A stretch of DNA of 23,324 nucleotides. It comes from JBMZCV01 sp049613665 (GTDB lineage: Bacteria > Bacteroidota > Bacteroidia > Chitinophagales > UBA2359). A program made the translations under genes and the position numbers. Below, one piece after another: positions 22,620-23,324 of the stretch. Each line of letters opens with the position of its first letter. Positions within the stretch are counted from its first letter, which is position 1. The notes below the pieces were generated by a model. It saw only the letters and a list, made by a program, of their open reading frames with translations, was not told the origin of the DNA and searched no databases. Location: contig JBMZCV010000070.1 of assembly GCA_049613665.1 (NCBI GenBank), forward strand, positions 1 to 23,324, read 5' to 3'.

Positions 22620-22627
22620 CAAAAATA
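22620..22627 (-). promoter_or_regulatory. Candidate -7 promoter box of the cytochrome b-like gene
   Basis: The minus-strand sequence TATTTTTG fits TAnnTTTG and lies 53 bp before the start codon. The -33 region is not convincing. Confidence 0.3.
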
Positions 22628-22687
22628 ACATCTCGTTGAAACTAACACCTTTATTTTCAATGCGTTAGCAACTAAACAAATACTTGA

Positions 22688-22694
22688 TTAATAT
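22688..22694 (+). repeat. 7-bp flanking duplication of repeat copy 3, left
   Basis: TTAATAT immediately precedes the element and is repeated exactly at 22876-22882, immediately after it. This is the pattern of a target-site duplication. Confidence 0.65.
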
Positions 22695-22875
22695 CAATAG
22701 TTCGGACATTTATACATTTTTTTATCAAAGGCTTAAACATACTATTTTTTTAGGCTAAGGTGGCCACTATTTGCAAATTTTATAGCCTTTTGAACTGAAA
22801 AATAGTATGTTTCCCTTGTCAAAAAGCGTTTTTTTATTTAACAGAAGATTGTTATAAAAAATGTCCGAATCATTG
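22695..22875 (+). mobile_element. MITE-like element, copy 3 (complete)
   Basis: This 181-bp element is flanked by the 7-bp direct repeat TTAATAT. Its ends are imperfect terminal inverted repeats: the left starts CAATAGTTCGGACATTT, and the right, read as complement, is CAATGATTCGGACATTT (two mismatches in 17). Inside, a perfect 15-bp inverted repeat (22735-22749 with 22798-22812, AAACATACTATTTTT) could form a hairpin. It has no reading frame. Two further copies lie at 96-264 and 18344-18497. These are features of a miniature inverted-repeat transposable element mobilised in trans; the cognate transposase is not in the window. Confidence 0.8.
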
Positions 22876-22882
22876 TTAATAT
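22876..22882 (+). repeat. 7-bp flanking duplication of repeat copy 3, right
   Basis: TTAATAT directly after the element matches 22688-22694 exactly. Confidence 0.65.
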
Positions 22883-22902
22883 AGTACTTGGTGCTTAAAA
22901 TA

Positions 22903-23259
22903 TTATTTTTGCAGGCTCTTCACATAAGCCGTAACTGCTTCCAAATCAGTTTTTTTCAGAATTTTGCCATAAGCCAACATTTTTTTGTTTTTGCTGCCTT
23001 CTGCTATAATCGTCTTTATTTCGGTTTCGCTCAGTCTTGAAGCAGTAAGGTCTTTTGCCCCTGCCAACTTAGCATTGCCATTTTTGCCGTGGCAAGCCAA
23101 ACAATAGGTTTTATAAACAGTTTGTCCATTTTTGAATGCTGTGTTTTCTGTATTAGCACCTTTTTTTGAAATATCTTCATTTGAAGAAGTACTGTTGCAA
23201 GCCGAAAAAACATATATGAGCGAAAAAATGAGAATAGTTACTGCGATTTTTTTATTCAT
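22903..23259 (-). CDS. Cytochrome c family lipoprotein
   Basis: This 118-residue protein has a lipoprotein signal (MNKKIAVTILIFSLIYVFSAC, lipobox FSAC, Cys21). A Ser/Asn/Glu-rich linker precedes one small class I cytochrome c domain (about 43-118). The haem-attachment motif is CLACH (53-57), and the likely sixth ligand is Met94 in KKMLAYG. The C-terminal helix LEAVTAYVKSLQK is typical of the family. It should be a periplasm-facing, membrane-tethered electron carrier. The ATG at 23259 is preferred to a GTG two codons upstream (23265), because it begins the lipoprotein signal directly. It is transcribed toward the cytochrome b-like gene, with repeat copy 3 between them. The redox partner is unknown. 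Confidence 0.92.
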   Translation of the reverse strand: MNKKIAVTILIFSLIYVFSACNSTSSNEDISKKGANTENTAFKNGQTVYKTYCLACHGKNGNAKLAGAKDLTASRLSETEIKTIIAEGSKNKKMLAYGKILKKTDLEAVTAYVKSLQK

Positions 23260-23324
23260 AAACACTAATTTTTGGTGGTGTAATATATTGAGTGATTGTT
23301 GTTTTTCAATACTATTATATTTTG

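Larger units (their letters stand above)
22567..22902. other. Intergenic region containing repeat copy 3
   Basis: This 336-bp gap between two same-strand genes contains a minus-strand -7-like box for the downstream gene (22620-22627) and the complete MITE-like element (22695-22875) with its flanking duplication. No other feature is evident. Confidence 0.7.

Noticed and set aside
1..23324. CRISPR arrays, tRNA or rRNA genes, prophage
   Set aside because: I saw no regularly spaced repeats, cloverleaf or conserved rRNA segments, and no phage structural or integrase genes.

Overview
The window is AT-rich chromosomal DNA from a member of the Bacteroidota, probably a Cytophagia- or Saprospiria-like environmental lineage. 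Three things point there. One protein ends in a type IX secretion (T9SS) type A sorting domain. Several families are typical of the phylum: CarboxypepD_reg-like plus DUF5686 barrels, SPOR and CarboxypepD_reg secreted proteins, DUF3857 proteins and LVIVD-repeat 'choice-of-anchor B' propellers. Upstream boxes also fit the Bacteroidota -7 consensus TAnnTTTG, with no clear Shine-Dalgarno sequences. Genus cannot be assigned. I saw no rRNA, tRNA or CRISPR.

Layout. 1-264: promoter-like box and a MITE-like repeat running into the first start codon. 265-1501: coenzyme-B12-binding mutase small subunit and enoyl-CoA hydratase, a short acyl-CoA operon. 1635-3376 (minus): prohibitin/SPFH membrane protein and a PECR-like enoyl-CoA reductase of the SDR family. 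3577-5612: a type II restriction-modification cassette (C5-cytosine methyltransferase overlapping a BsuBI/PstI-family nuclease by 4 bp) between two exact 14-bp direct repeats. 5843-9181: large T9SS-exported beta-propeller protein. 9887-10612: secreted CarboxypepD_reg-like plus SPOR-like protein. 10946-12940: three tandem paralogous secreted START-domain proteins. 13408-15408: secreted propeller/Ig-like protein without a T9SS domain. 15833-18343: DUF5686 outer-membrane barrel. 18604-20535 (minus): DUF3857/transglutaminase-like protein whose catalytic residues seem lost. 20715-21983: DUF1343 (NamZ-like) lipoprotein. 22123-23259 (minus): small haem-type membrane protein and a cytochrome c lipoprotein.

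Most genes are separated by strong hairpin-plus-T terminators, several of them bidirectional between convergent genes. Much of the window encodes envelope and secreted proteins; the left end encodes acyl-CoA metabolism.

The most notable non-coding signal is a repeat of about 180 bp present three times (96-264, 18344-18497 reversed, 22695-22875). The third copy has imperfect terminal inverted repeats, an internal 15-bp inverted repeat and a 7-bp flanking duplication, so it looks like a non-autonomous mobile element. One copy abuts a start codon and another abuts a stop codon. The restriction-modification cassette is the clearest candidate for a horizontally acquired unit.
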